From NCBI GenBank assembly GCA_964459305.1, contig CAYWNA010000062.1, positions 1-58,597 of the forward strand: a stretch of 58,597 bases of DNA, given 5' to 3'. Origin of the DNA: CAYWNA01 sp964459305. GTDB lineage: Bacteria; Planctomycetota; Planctomycetia; Pirellulales; Pirellulaceae. A model generated the notes under the pieces. That model was not told the DNA's origin. It saw nothing but the letters and a program-made list of their open reading frames with translations, and made no database searches. The translations under genes and the position numbers were made by a program. Shown one piece after another: positions 35,547-45,062 of the stretch (its first letter is position 1; each line of letters begins with the position of its first letter).

Positions 35547-37829
35547 ATGAACCGATACCGATGGCATATCGTTCTTTGGCTGGGGGCACTCCTTGCAGTC
35601 GCGCCCGACGTCTACGCGCAGCGGCCGCCGTTTGCACAGGGAGACCCGCATGTTGGCTATGCCTATCCGGCTGGCGGGCAGCAGGGAACCACATTCGAAG
35701 TTGCGGTCGGCGGGCAGTACTTGGACGGCGTGGCCAATGTGGTTGTCTCCGGCGATGGCGTCGAAGCCACGGTGGCCAAATACAAGAAACCGCTGACACA
35801 GAAACAGATCAACGACCTGCGCCAGAAGGTACAGGAAGCGCGCAAACGCATGCAGGCCCAAGGAAACGGGCGCAGGAAGCCCGGTGAACCGGGCGGATTC
35901 CAATCGTTCGTAAGAATCGCCGAGGAGTTGGGCGTGTCGGCCGAGGAGTTGAGGGAACTGGCCGAACTCCGCAGGAAACTCAACGACCCCAAGCAACAAA
36001 TGAACCCACAGATCGCCGAAACAGTCACGCTCCAAGTCACGCTGGCGCCGGATGCCAAGCCCGGCCAACGGGAGATACGACTGCGGACGGCATCCGGTCT
36101 GTCGAACCCGATCTATTTTCACGTCGGGCAGTTGCCGGAATACCACGAAACCGAACCCAACGACAAGACGCCGGACACGGGGATCGAGGAACCGCTGCCA
36201 GTCGTCATCAACGGTCAGGTCATGCCCGGCGATGTCGACCGTTTTCGTTTCCAGGCCCGCAAAGGCGAACGGCTGGTCGTGGCGGCCAGCGCGCGCGAGT
36301 TGATCCCTTACCTGGCTGACGCCGTTCCCGGTTGGTTTCAGGCCACGCTCGCGCTGTATGATGCCAGCGGAAAAGAAGTGGCCTATGCGGACGACTATCG
36401 GTTCGACCCCGATCCGGTCATGTACTACGAGATTCCCGAAGAAGGCCAATACGTTCTGGAGATCAAGGACGCCATTTACCGCGGACGCGAGGATTTCGTG
36501 TATCGCATCACCGTAGGCGAGGTGCCGTTTGTGACGAGCGTTTTCCCGCTGGGCGGCCGCGACGGCGATCGACGGGCCGTCGAGTTGACAGGCTGGAATC
36601 TCCCGGTGGACAAGCTGACGCTGGATGCCGACAACAGAGGGCCCGGAGTGCGACCGATTACTGTGCTCAAAGAAGAACGGATTTCCAATCGTGTGCAGTT
36701 CGCCATAGACATGCTGCCGGAATGTCTCGAACAGGAATCGAACAACGAACCGGGAAGCGCCCAACGGGTCAAGCCGCCGTTGATCGTCAACGGGCGCATC
36801 GACCGCCCCGGCGACAGGGACGTCTTTTGCTTCGAATGCCGCGCTGGCGGCCAGATCTTTGCAGAGGTCAAGGCACGCCGGCTGAACTCGCCGCTGGATT
36901 CCGTACTCAAGCTGACTGACGCAAAGGGCCGGCAACTGGCGGTGAACGATGATCACGAAGACAAGGCGGCCGGCTTGACCACGCATCACGCGGATTCTCG
37001 ACTGAGCGTCACTATACCGGAAGACGGGCTCTACTATCTCCACTTGGGCGACACGCAGCACAAAGGCAGCGCCGCCCATGGCTACCGCTTGCACATCAAT
37101 GCTCAACGTCCTGATTTCGAGTTGCGTGTTGTTCCGTCGAGCATCAACGCCCGCGCCGGCACCACGGTGCCAATCACCGTGTATGCCCTTCGGCGAGACG
37201 GCTTCTCCGATGACATCACGCTCAAACTGAAGGATGCACCGCCGGGATTCGCATTGAGCGGGGGCTGGGTACCGGCCAATCAGGACAAGGTGCGTCTCAC
37301 GCTGACCGTGCCGACGATCCCGCAGGAAGAACCTTTCCGCCTGAGCCTGGAAGGACGCGCGGTGATTCAGGGGCGAGAGGCACGCCGCGAGGCCGTCCCC
37401 GCAGAAGACATGATGCAGGCCTTCATCTACCGCCATCTTGTTCCCGCGGAGGATTTGATGGTCGCGGTAGCTGGAGGCAGGCGATTCCGGGCCCCGTTGA
37501 AGCTGGTCGAGAAGAAGCCCGTGGAGCTTCCCGTGGGTGGAACGGCGGAGGTTCGAGTGTTCGCCCCCAGGGTGCCGGTAATGAATGAGGTCCAGTTGGG
37601 ATTGAGCGATCCGCCGGAGGGCATCGTCATCGACAACGTGTCGCTGGTTCGGGAAGGCATGGCCATTCTGCTGCGAGCCGATGCCGAGAAGGTCACTCCG
37701 GGGTTGAAAGGAAACCTGATCCTCGACGCCTTTATCGAACGAACCATGGGGCCAGCGGGCGGACAACGCAAACGTCGCATACCAGTAGGCACCTTGCCGG
37801 CTGTATCATTCGAGATTGTTGGATCTTAG
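35547..37829 (+). CDS. Secreted PPC-domain protein with beta-sandwich repeats
   Basis: ATG 35547 is chosen (GGAG six bases upstream, then signal peptide IVLWLGALLAVAPDVYAQ); the frame overlaps the DUF1501 stop but the upstream codons are a repetitive spacer. The 760-residue protein has an IPT/TIG-like N-terminal region (VGYAYPAGGQQGTTFEVAVG) and a charged helical insert. Two pre-peptidase C-terminal (PPC) domains follow, visible as EPNDKTPDTGIEEPLPVVIN with GDVDRFRF, and ESNNEPGSAQRV with RPGDRDVFCFE. More beta domains lie at the C-terminus. No peptidase domain. Probably a surface or substrate-binding partner of the operon. Confidence 0.85.
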   Translation: MNRYRWHIVLWLGALLAVAPDVYAQRPPFAQGDPHVGYAYPAGGQQGTTFEVAVGGQYLDGVANVVVSGDGVEATVAKYKKPLTQKQINDLRQKVQEARKRMQAQGNGRRKPGEPGGFQSFVRIAEELGVSAEELRELAELRRKLNDPKQQMNPQIAETVTLQVTLAPDAKPGQREIRLRTASGLSNPIYFHVGQLPEYHETEPNDKTPDTGIEEPLPVVINGQVMPGDVDRFRFQARKGERLVVAASARELIPYLADAVPGWFQATLALYDASGKEVAYADDYRFDPDPVMYYEIPEEGQYVLEIKDAIYRGREDFVYRITVGEVPFVTSVFPLGGRDGDRRAVELTGWNLPVDKLTLDADNRGPGVRPITVLKEERISNRVQFAIDMLPECLEQESNNEPGSAQRVKPPLIVNGRIDRPGDRDVFCFECRAGGQIFAEVKARRLNSPLDSVLKLTDAKGRQLAVNDDHEDKAAGLTTHHADSRLSVTIPEDGLYYLHLGDTQHKGSAAHGYRLHINAQRPDFELRVVPSSINARAGTTVPITVYALRRDGFSDDITLKLKDAPPGFALSGGWVPANQDKVRLTLTVPTIPQEEPFRLSLEGRAVIQGREARREAVPAEDMMQAFIYRHLVPAEDLMVAVAGGRRFRAPLKLVEKKPVELPVGGTAEVRVFAPRVPVMNEVQLGLSDPPEGIVIDNVSLVREGMAILLRADAEKVTPGLKGNLILDAFIERTMGPAGGQRKRRIPVGTLPAVSFEIVGS

Positions 37830-37831
37830 AA

Positions 37832-39616
37832 ATGACACTCAGACTATTGACCATCCTTTGCTCGGCATACGTGGCCGCATTGGCAGTCGGAGCCCCAGAC
37901 GCAACCGCGCGTGAGATTCACGTGGCGACGACGGGAAGTGATTCCGGTTCCGGTGATCAGGGCAGTCCCTATCTGACCATCGACAAGGCGGCATCCGTTG
38001 TTGAGCCGGGAGATACCGTGACGGTTCATGCTGGAACCTACCGCGAGTGGGTCAAGCCGGCTCGCGGTGGGACGGGGGAAGGGAAACGCATCACTTACCG
38101 TGCGGCGCCTGGGGAAGAGGTGATCGTCAAAGGTTCCGAACGCGTCACCTCCTGGGTGGACGAGGGCGACGGCGTCTGGAAGGTGGAACTGCCGAATCGC
38201 TTCTTTGGCGACTACAACCCTTTTGCGCTGAAGCTATCAGGCGGTTGGCTGCACTATGGCGAGTGGCACCATCGCGGCGACGTCTATTTGAACGGTGAGG
38301 CATTCTACGAGCAGAAGACGCCGGAGGCCGTGAAAGAGCAAAAGCACAGTTGGTGTTGCGAGGCCGATGCGCAGACCACCACCATCTGGGCGAACTTCGG
38401 AAAAGCGAACCCGAACGAAGAGCTGGCCGAAATCAACGTTCGCGAAAGCGTGTTCATGCCGGAGACGAGCGGTCTGGACTATATCACCGTCGACGGTTTT
38501 CACTTGATGCACTCGGCCGAGAATTGGCAGCCTCCGGGGCTTGAAGTGCAGATGGGAACGATCGGCCCGCGCATGGGCAAGCACTGGATTATCGAGAACT
38601 GCCAAATCACCAATGCTCGATGCGTGGGCATCGTTGTTGGGCATGCGCCGGGTGTTGACTACGATGATATTGATGCCTTCGGAGATCACATCATCCGCAA
38701 TAATGTGATCCGGCGCTGTGGCGAGGCAGGCATCGCGGGTCAAAAGGGAGCGACACGTTGCATCGTTTCCGGGAATCTCATCGAGGAAACCAACTATCGC
38801 AAAGAGTTCGGCGGGTGGGAAACCGCAGCCATCAAGTTCCATCAAACGGTGGACACGGTAATCTGCGGAAACCTGATCCGGCGCGTCGGTCGGCAATCAC
38901 ACGGCGCTTTCGGCATCTGGATGGACTGGGGGAACCAGGGCACGCGGATCACGGGCAATATCATCTACGATACGGAGGCAGCCGGCATTTTCTTGGAGAT
39001 GAATCACGGCGCGATCCTGGTCGATAATAACGTAGTCGTTGGCAGTGAGGTCAGAAGCAACTCCGAGGGAAGCGTCTTCGCCCACAACTTATTCGTCGAC
39101 TGCGGCTTCAGCATGGTCTCGGATTTGAAACGCAAGTCCGAGTACTACAAGCCACACACCAGAGAGCAGATTGCTCGCAAACACGGCATCCCGCAGGACG
39201 ACAAGTGGTTCAACAATATCTTCATCCGGAGCGGGCTTGATCGAGTCAGAGAGGCCGCAGGTTACGCGTCGGATTACAACGTCTTCCTGGAGGGAGCGAA
39301 GAAGAGTTTCTTCGGCGATGCGAACAGCGTGATCGATTCTTTTGTCACCGACTTCGAACGAGAGGATAGCCGGCAAGGCGTTTCGATCCGTTTCAACGTG
39401 AATGATACTGCAACCTGCGTGCAATGCCCCTTGGTCGACTCGAAACTGGTCGGTGTCTTTCCGACCGTCGGACAAACCATCGAAAACCGTCACGGCGAGC
39501 CCATCCGGGTGGACATCGACATCTATGGGAAGAAGCGTGCTAGACCACTCGTCGGACCGCTTGCAGAACTCAAGCCGGGAGCGAACACGGTCACCTGGTC
39601 GGCGAACAAGCCGTGA
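37832..39616 (+). CDS. Secreted right-handed beta-helix protein (DUF1565-type start)
   Basis: A 594-residue protein beginning two bases after the PPC gene's stop, so translation is probably coupled. Signal peptide ends near PDATARE. REIHVATTGSDSGSGDQGSP and GDTVTVHAGTYREWV are the typical N-terminus of DUF1565/beta-helix proteins. Turn repeats follow (HIIRNNVIRRCGEAGIAGQK, CIVSGNLIEETNYR, RITGNIIYDTEAAGIFLEMN). Such folds belong to polysaccharide lyases and hydrolases; no specific catalytic set could be assigned. It lies directly before the pectate-lyase-like gene. Confidence 0.85.
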   Translation: MTLRLLTILCSAYVAALAVGAPDATAREIHVATTGSDSGSGDQGSPYLTIDKAASVVEPGDTVTVHAGTYREWVKPARGGTGEGKRITYRAAPGEEVIVKGSERVTSWVDEGDGVWKVELPNRFFGDYNPFALKLSGGWLHYGEWHHRGDVYLNGEAFYEQKTPEAVKEQKHSWCCEADAQTTTIWANFGKANPNEELAEINVRESVFMPETSGLDYITVDGFHLMHSAENWQPPGLEVQMGTIGPRMGKHWIIENCQITNARCVGIVVGHAPGVDYDDIDAFGDHIIRNNVIRRCGEAGIAGQKGATRCIVSGNLIEETNYRKEFGGWETAAIKFHQTVDTVICGNLIRRVGRQSHGAFGIWMDWGNQGTRITGNIIYDTEAAGIFLEMNHGAILVDNNVVVGSEVRSNSEGSVFAHNLFVDCGFSMVSDLKRKSEYYKPHTREQIARKHGIPQDDKWFNNIFIRSGLDRVREAAGYASDYNVFLEGAKKSFFGDANSVIDSFVTDFEREDSRQGVSIRFNVNDTATCVQCPLVDSKLVGVFPTVGQTIENRHGEPIRVDIDIYGKKRARPLVGPLAELKPGANTVTWSANKP

Positions 39617-39638
39617 GCCTGAATTCAGAGAGGGGCGC

Positions 39639-41294
39639 ATGCGCCAGCTCAGATTCATTCGCATCGCTGTTTTGGGCTCACTCGGTTTGACCTTCTTGTT
39701 GTGGGCACTCGCGTTGCTTTTCAAGTTGCGCATGCTCACTTTCTTTCATGCCGTCCTGATGAAGCGGTTTCCCGGATCGTACGTGACACTGGGGGCCATG
39801 GTTGTGTGCCCGATCGTCGCGGTGCTATTGGGAGTTATGCTGATGCGCCGCGGGCGGGCGCTGCGGCTGGGTCTCGCCAGCGCTGCGATGGGTGGGGCTT
39901 TCCTGTTGTTGTTTGGCGTGGTCATCGGTTGGCCGATGCTATCCAAATCGCTAAACGCCACTCCGCCCAATCCCCCGATACCACGAGCCATCGAGCCGCA
40001 GGTCGGTTTGCCAGTGTTTCCTGACGCGGAGGGATTTGGCACACGAACTCGCGCGGGACGCGGGGGCAAAGTGATCGAAGTGACAACGTTGGCCGATGAT
40101 GGGCCCGGTTCACTGCGTGCCGCCGTCAATGATCCTGCGCCGCGCACCATTGTGTTTCGAGTCGGCGGGGTGATCGAGCTGAAGGACTTTCTGGTGATTC
40201 AGCATCCCTTTATCACCATCGCCGGCCAGACCGCTCCGGGCGGCGGCATCTGCTTAAGGAACGCCGGCATCGTGATTACGACTAACGATGCGTTAATTCA
40301 GCACCTTCGCATTCGCCCCGGCATCGAGGGGCAAATCACGCCGGAGAACAACGATGCCATTGCCATACTGGGCAAGCACGGCGACATCTCCGGCGCGCAT
40401 CACGTGGTCATTGACCATGTCTCGACAAGCTGGACTGAGGACGAGACGATCAGCGTATGGTACGGGGCGCACGACATTACCATTTCCCACTGCACCATCA
40501 GCGAGGCGCTGAACAAGGCACGCCATGAGAAAAGCACGCACAGCGCTGGGTTGCTGATCGGCGACGGCTCGTACCACGTGTCGGTTCATCACTGCCTGCT
40601 GGCGCATAACGACTTTCGAAACCCGTTGATCTCGGCCGGGGGCACTCACGATATCGTGAACAACGTGATCTACAACTGGGGCAATTTGACGGCCGAGATC
40701 GTCGATCCCAATGCAAACACCTTTCTGAACTTCGTCGGCAACTATTTCCGTCGCGGGCCATCAAGCTATAGGGAACGCTACGAGATCCTCGTCAGTCCCA
40801 CCCGCGAATACGGCAGCGGCAAACCGAAGATCTATGCCCAAGGGAATCTCAGCCCCCATCGCCGCGACACAGACGCCGACGAGTGGTCACTGGTGGGATT
40901 CGGCTGGAGCGACCGCGAGCCAGCGCCCGAATCCATGCGCTCACAAACACCCTTCCAGACGCACCCTGTGACGGCAACGGATGCCGATACCGCATTGATC
41001 GAAGTCCTCGCAGAGGCCGGCGCAACACATCCCGAGCGCGATGCAGTGGACAGGCGGATCGTTGCGGACGTGACGAACAAGACAGGGCGGATTATCGATT
41101 CGCCGGACGACGTTGGTGGCTATCCGGTCTTGGCACGCGGAGAACTACCGGCGGATTCCGACCATGACGGCATGTCGGACGATTGGGAACGTGACCGCGG
41201 GCTCGATCCAAGCGACTCAGCAGACGCCATCGCCGACCGGGATGGCGACGGCTATACCAACATCGAAGAATACCTGCACGGGTTGTCTCCATGA
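39639..41294 (+). CDS. Membrane-anchored PL1-like pectate lyase with calcium-binding C-terminus
   Basis: ATG 39639 after AGAGAGGGG gives 551 residues. Unusually for a lyase, the first ~100 residues contain three hydrophobic membrane segments (about 7-27, 43-64, 79-100). The lyase domain begins at about 120 (PVFPDAEGFGTRTRAGRGGK, VTTLADDGPGSLRAAVNDPA) and shows the PL1 pattern TIAGQTAPGGGICLRN, VVIDHVSTSWTEDETISVWY and HNDFRNPLISAGG. The end, DSDHDGMSDDWERDRGLDPS then DRDGDGYTNIEEYL, is a thrombospondin-3/EF-hand-like calcium repeat common in planctomycete secreted enzymes. Last gene of the plus-strand operon. Confidence 0.88.
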   Translation: MRQLRFIRIAVLGSLGLTFLLWALALLFKLRMLTFFHAVLMKRFPGSYVTLGAMVVCPIVAVLLGVMLMRRGRALRLGLASAAMGGAFLLLFGVVIGWPMLSKSLNATPPNPPIPRAIEPQVGLPVFPDAEGFGTRTRAGRGGKVIEVTTLADDGPGSLRAAVNDPAPRTIVFRVGGVIELKDFLVIQHPFITIAGQTAPGGGICLRNAGIVITTNDALIQHLRIRPGIEGQITPENNDAIAILGKHGDISGAHHVVIDHVSTSWTEDETISVWYGAHDITISHCTISEALNKARHEKSTHSAGLLIGDGSYHVSVHHCLLAHNDFRNPLISAGGTHDIVNNVIYNWGNLTAEIVDPNANTFLNFVGNYFRRGPSSYRERYEILVSPTREYGSGKPKIYAQGNLSPHRRDTDADEWSLVGFGWSDREPAPESMRSQTPFQTHPVTATDADTALIEVLAEAGATHPERDAVDRRIVADVTNKTGRIIDSPDDVGGYPVLARGELPADSDHDGMSDDWERDRGLDPSDSADAIADRDGDGYTNIEEYLHGLSP

Positions 41295-41315
41295 ACAAGC
41301 CCAGGTTCACGGCTC

Positions 41316-42761
41316 TTACTTGCAGCGCAGCAACACCGACCAGGCCATTGGACCTTGGGCGTCCGGGTTGACCGAGTCGAAACGGATCTCCCGAAACCAC
41401 TCGAACGCGAAAAGCTCGGTGAAGTCGCCGCGAATTTCCTCTTCCTTGATCTTGGGAGGCCCTCGCCGCCGTGGTTCTTTGGCGCTGCCGGCCAGCAGCA
41501 ACAGCCGTGTGCCGGGGCGCGAGATGCCTCGCACGCTCTGGACGTATCCAGCCGCGTTGTACTGCCGGACATGGTGATAGCAGCCACGGTCGAAAATCAG
41601 ATCGACTGGCTCCAATTCAGGCAGCGCTAACACATCGGCCACCACCCAACGGACCTTCACGCCCGCCTCACGAGCCTTTTGCTTGGCATGGATCAGAGCC
41701 GAGGGAGCGACATCGACTCCGATCACATCGAATCCCTTGCTGGCCAAGTAGATGGCGTTCGTTCCCGTGCCGCAACCAAGGACCACGGCCCGGCCGCGCT
41801 TTGCCGGCTCCTGCTCGACGAGCTTCGCCAATTCAGGGGCGAACCGGCCGGTGTCCCAGCCAGGCCGGCGCTCGCCGTGATAGGGCGTGTCCCAGCGCCG
41901 GAGCAGCCGCACGCCTTCCTCGCCGTACGGCATGACCCCCGAAGGCAACAAACGCTCCTTCAGTACCGATTGGCCGTCGGCGGCGGCAATGGCGATCGTG
42001 CCAGCGATATCACGCGCGGCCGGCAGCGAGAGCGTCAGCGTTTTGGCAGCGGTATTCACCGTCAGTTTCCGTCCGTCGCCGTCTTTGGCAAGTTCACAGC
42101 GCAGCCCGCGGCCCACCTCGTCTGGCCGGCCAATCTGAAACACGTTCAGGAACCGGGCCTCGGTGCCATCGGTCTTGACGGTGATTTCCATGGCATGGTC
42201 GGTGGAGTCTCCACTGTCTCGGCTCGAATGAACGTTTCGTAAACTCGCATTCTCCGGCAACAAGGTTTCACCCGAAATCGCGCCCCCCGGAACCTTCGCG
42301 CTGACCTTCCGGCCATCGATATCGGGCTTACCTCGGACAATCGACCTCCATCGCACGTTCGTTCCGGCGGCAGAAACCTCTACACGGTCCTCGACGACGA
42401 ACGTGCGCGGTTTGAGCAGCACGATGCGCCGGAGTGCCTTATCGGTCCCGCCCGCCAGGTAGACGAATTGAGGGTTTTCTTCGAACGCGACGATCTTGTC
42501 CACGTTCAAGCTGGAAGCGACCGGAAGGGACTCGAAGGACTTCTCGCTGAGTTTCGCCAGCGCGAAAAAATCGGCGGCCCGCAACGGCGGGGCAGCATGC
42601 ATCGCGGGTTCTGCGGCCCACACAAAGGCCGGCGCAGCCAGCCCCAGCATCATCGCGGCGGCGATTGCCGACGCGAAAGATCGCCGCTCCATGAATTGGC
42701 AACTCAGTGCCCGCGTGCGGTCCGTTTCACGATCGTGTGCGCATAGGTTCATCTCACTCAT
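41316..42761 (-). CDS. Exported fusion: heparinase-II/III-like beta domain plus SAM methyltransferase
   Basis: ATG 42761 is set by GGGAGG seven bases upstream; 481 residues. A signal with two arginines (MERRSFASAIAAAMMLGLAA, R26-R27) fits the Tat route. The N-terminal ~250 residues resemble the beta domain of heparinase II/III-like proteins (FVVEDRVEVSAAGTNVRWRS, GRKVSAKVPGGAISGETLLP). The rest is a class I methyltransferase: WDTGRFAPELAKLVEQEPAK, the SAM-binding loop VVLGCGTGTNAIYLASKGFD, VIGVDVAP, and ADVLALPELEPVDLIFDRGC, similar to thiopurine-methyltransferase-like enzymes. A SAM enzyme behind an export signal is odd; the cofactor supply outside the cytoplasm is unexplained. Confidence 0.75.
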   Translation of the reverse strand: MSEMNLCAHDRETDRTRALSCQFMERRSFASAIAAAMMLGLAAPAFVWAAEPAMHAAPPLRAADFFALAKLSEKSFESLPVASSLNVDKIVAFEENPQFVYLAGGTDKALRRIVLLKPRTFVVEDRVEVSAAGTNVRWRSIVRGKPDIDGRKVSAKVPGGAISGETLLPENASLRNVHSSRDSGDSTDHAMEITVKTDGTEARFLNVFQIGRPDEVGRGLRCELAKDGDGRKLTVNTAAKTLTLSLPAARDIAGTIAIAAADGQSVLKERLLPSGVMPYGEEGVRLLRRWDTPYHGERRPGWDTGRFAPELAKLVEQEPAKRGRAVVLGCGTGTNAIYLASKGFDVIGVDVAPSALIHAKQKAREAGVKVRWVVADVLALPELEPVDLIFDRGCYHHVRQYNAAGYVQSVRGISRPGTRLLLLAGSAKEPRRRGPPKIKEEEIRGDFTELFAFEWFREIRFDSVNPDAQGPMAWSVLLRCK

Positions 42762-42815
42762 CGGTCTTACCTCCCGTTTTGAGTTAACAGCCGTTCGGCC
42801 CGTGAAATCAGGATT

Positions 42816-42844
42816 CACTGTGATATGATAGCGAGTTCACAGTG
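42816..42844. promoter_or_regulatory. Inverted repeat between divergent genes, possible operator
   Basis: CACTGTGA (42816-42823) and TCACAGTG (42837-42844) are perfect 8-bp inverted arms, 13 bases apart. They lie in the 184-bp space between the divergent methyltransferase fusion and the sulfatase gene. The layout fits a dimeric regulator site serving both genes. No regulator gene is adjacent. Confidence 0.35.
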
Positions 42845-42945
42845 ACGCTGCACGCGGCGTTGACGATTTGTTTCGCCGGCAGGACTTGCTGACTACAAGG
42901 ACTGCCGCCGCGTTTTTCCAGAACCTGCAATAGGAGAGCAATCCC

Positions 42946-44844
42946 ATGAAGCAGCACTTTCTCGCGTACATCATCGCCAGTTTCACAATCGGTCTTGTTT
43001 CCTTCGGTCAGGCGGCCGAGCGTCCGAACGTGGTTTGGATCGTCTCCGAAGACAACTCCGTTCACTACCTTGAGCACTTCTTCGCTGGCGGCGCCAAAGC
43101 ACCCAGCATCGAGGCGCTCGCGAAACACGGGCTGACTTTCAACCACGCATTTTCAAACGGGCCCGTCTGTTCCGTAGCTCGCACCACCCTGGCCACGGCG
43201 TGCTACGGCCCGCGCATTGGAACCCAGTTCCATCGCAGGTATGAGATGGCCCCTATGCCCGAAGGCCTGCGCATGTTTCCGGCCTACCTCCGCGACGCCG
43301 GCTACTACACCACAAACAATTCGAAGAAGGATTACAATGCCGTCGAGGGCAACGGCGTTTGGGACGAATCGTCGAGGCAAGCCTCCTGGCGCAATCGGTC
43401 GAACAAGTCGCAGCCGTTTTTTCACATGGAGTCGCACGGCCAATCGCACGAGAGTTCCCTGCACTTCAAACAGACAACCTACGAAAATGAAAAGACCGCC
43501 ACCGACCCCAATTCGGTGCGACTGGCCGACTATTTTCCTGACACGCCGCTGTTCCGTTATACCCACGCCCGGTATCACGACCGCATGGCCGTTATCGACG
43601 GTATCGTCGCCGATACTGTGGCCAAGCTGAAGGAAGACGGTCTCTTGGAAGACACGTTCGTTTTCTACTTTGGCGACCATGGCGGTGTGCTTCCACGGAG
43701 CAAAGGTTACGCCTACGAGTCCGGTCTTCATGTACCTCTGATCGTCCGCGTTCCTGAGAACTTCAAGCACTTGGCCGATGACGAAGTGGGAGGCCGGATT
43801 GACGGCTTCGTGAGCTTCATCGACTTTGGCCCCACCGTTCTTCAGCTTGCCGGAGTCGACATCCCCGGCCAAGTCGACGGTAAAGCATTCCTCGGAAAAG
43901 GCGTCTCGATGAAGGAGGTCAACGCGCGGGACGAGTCCTTCGGCTACGCGGACCGTTTCGATGAAAAGTACGACCTGATCCGCTCGATCCGCAAAGGCAA
44001 GTATCAGTATATTCGAAACTACCAACCCTATCTGCCGGACGGTCTGCAGAACAACTACCGCTACAAGATGCTCGCGTACGAGGAGTGGCGCGAACTATTC
44101 AAAGCCGGTAAACTCAGCGGTCCGCAGCTACAGTTCTTCCAGCCGAAACCGGTGGAAGCCCTCTTCGATGTCGAAGCCGATCCTCACGAAGTCAACAATC
44201 TGGCCGGCGATTCCAGGTATGCCGACGTGCTTGCCGAGTTGCGAGCTCGTCTTCGGGAGATTGTAAAGGATTTGCCTGATTTGAGTTTCTATCCCGAAAG
44301 CTACCTTGTGACGAATGCCATGGAGAATCCTGTCGAATTCGGCCAGGGTCACAAGGCCGAAATCGCCAAACTGGTCGATGGGGCCGACCTCGCATTACTT
44401 CCCTACGAGAAAGCCAAACCGAAACTCCAGGAAGCGATCGAGTGCGATGATCCGATGATCCGCTACTGGGCAGCTATGGCCTGCAGTTCCTTCGGCGAGC
44501 AAGCTGCTGACCTGGCTGGCTGCGTCAAACCGCTCCTGAAAGACGACTGCCCGATCGTACGCGTTCGGGCGGCCGAGTTCCTCGGCATCATCGGCGAACA
44601 GAATCCTCAGCCGATTCTCACCGAAATCGTCAACACGACACAGGATTCGGTCCTCGCCACCGAGGCCCTGAACTCCATCGTCTTTTTTCGTGACTTTTTC
44701 CAGGACCGCTACCCTGTCGACCGCTCGGATTTCCAACCCGCCAGCAAAGGTGGCGACATCGACGACCGCCTGAATTACATCAACGGAGTCCCCTATCCTC
44801 CCAGGCCGGCCAAATCACGGAAGGGCAGAAAGAAGAAAGCCTGA
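42946..44844 (+). CDS. Secreted sulfatase (heparan-sulfatase-like) with C-terminal HEAT-like region
   Basis: 632 residues from ATG 42946 (AGGAGAG upstream), signal peptide to about residue 23. The sulfatase core starts RPNVVWIVSEDNSVHYLEHF (metal Asp). The active-site motif is C75-S-V-A-R, a variant of CxPxR with Val at the third position, which I recall in related planctomycete sulfatases. FYFGDHGGVLPRSKGYAYES and VPLIVRVPE follow the family pattern. Beyond residue ~490, segments such as DDPMIRYWAAMACSSFGEQA and CPIVRVRAAEFLGIIGEQNP form HEAT-like helices. It needs a formylglycine-generating enzyme; the local FGE gene is broken. Confidence 0.9.
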   Translation: MKQHFLAYIIASFTIGLVSFGQAAERPNVVWIVSEDNSVHYLEHFFAGGAKAPSIEALAKHGLTFNHAFSNGPVCSVARTTLATACYGPRIGTQFHRRYEMAPMPEGLRMFPAYLRDAGYYTTNNSKKDYNAVEGNGVWDESSRQASWRNRSNKSQPFFHMESHGQSHESSLHFKQTTYENEKTATDPNSVRLADYFPDTPLFRYTHARYHDRMAVIDGIVADTVAKLKEDGLLEDTFVFYFGDHGGVLPRSKGYAYESGLHVPLIVRVPENFKHLADDEVGGRIDGFVSFIDFGPTVLQLAGVDIPGQVDGKAFLGKGVSMKEVNARDESFGYADRFDEKYDLIRSIRKGKYQYIRNYQPYLPDGLQNNYRYKMLAYEEWRELFKAGKLSGPQLQFFQPKPVEALFDVEADPHEVNNLAGDSRYADVLAELRARLREIVKDLPDLSFYPESYLVTNAMENPVEFGQGHKAEIAKLVDGADLALLPYEKAKPKLQEAIECDDPMIRYWAAMACSSFGEQAADLAGCVKPLLKDDCPIVRVRAAEFLGIIGEQNPQPILTEIVNTTQDSVLATEALNSIVFFRDFFQDRYPVDRSDFQPASKGGDIDDRLNYINGVPYPPRPAKSRKGRKKKA

Positions 44845-45062
44845 AAACTGCTGAGTCGTTGCCCAGAAGCCCGGACGTTTCCCAACCGATCGTCTCGAGG
44901 AGGGGCCAAGCCTGATGAGGGGTGAAAGGTTCCCTGATATCTGTCCCGGCCGGCTCGCGTTGATTACAATTGCGGGGTCAGCAGCGTGGTGTTTTGCCCG
45001 TGTATCCACACGCCAAGAGATCTCACCATTTGATACTATCGATCGACCATCAGGAGAAAACC

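Noticed and set aside
35391..37766. 791-codon minus-strand open frame
   Set aside because: Antisense to the PPC-domain gene; its codons mirror the coding strand and it has no motifs or ribosome-binding site.
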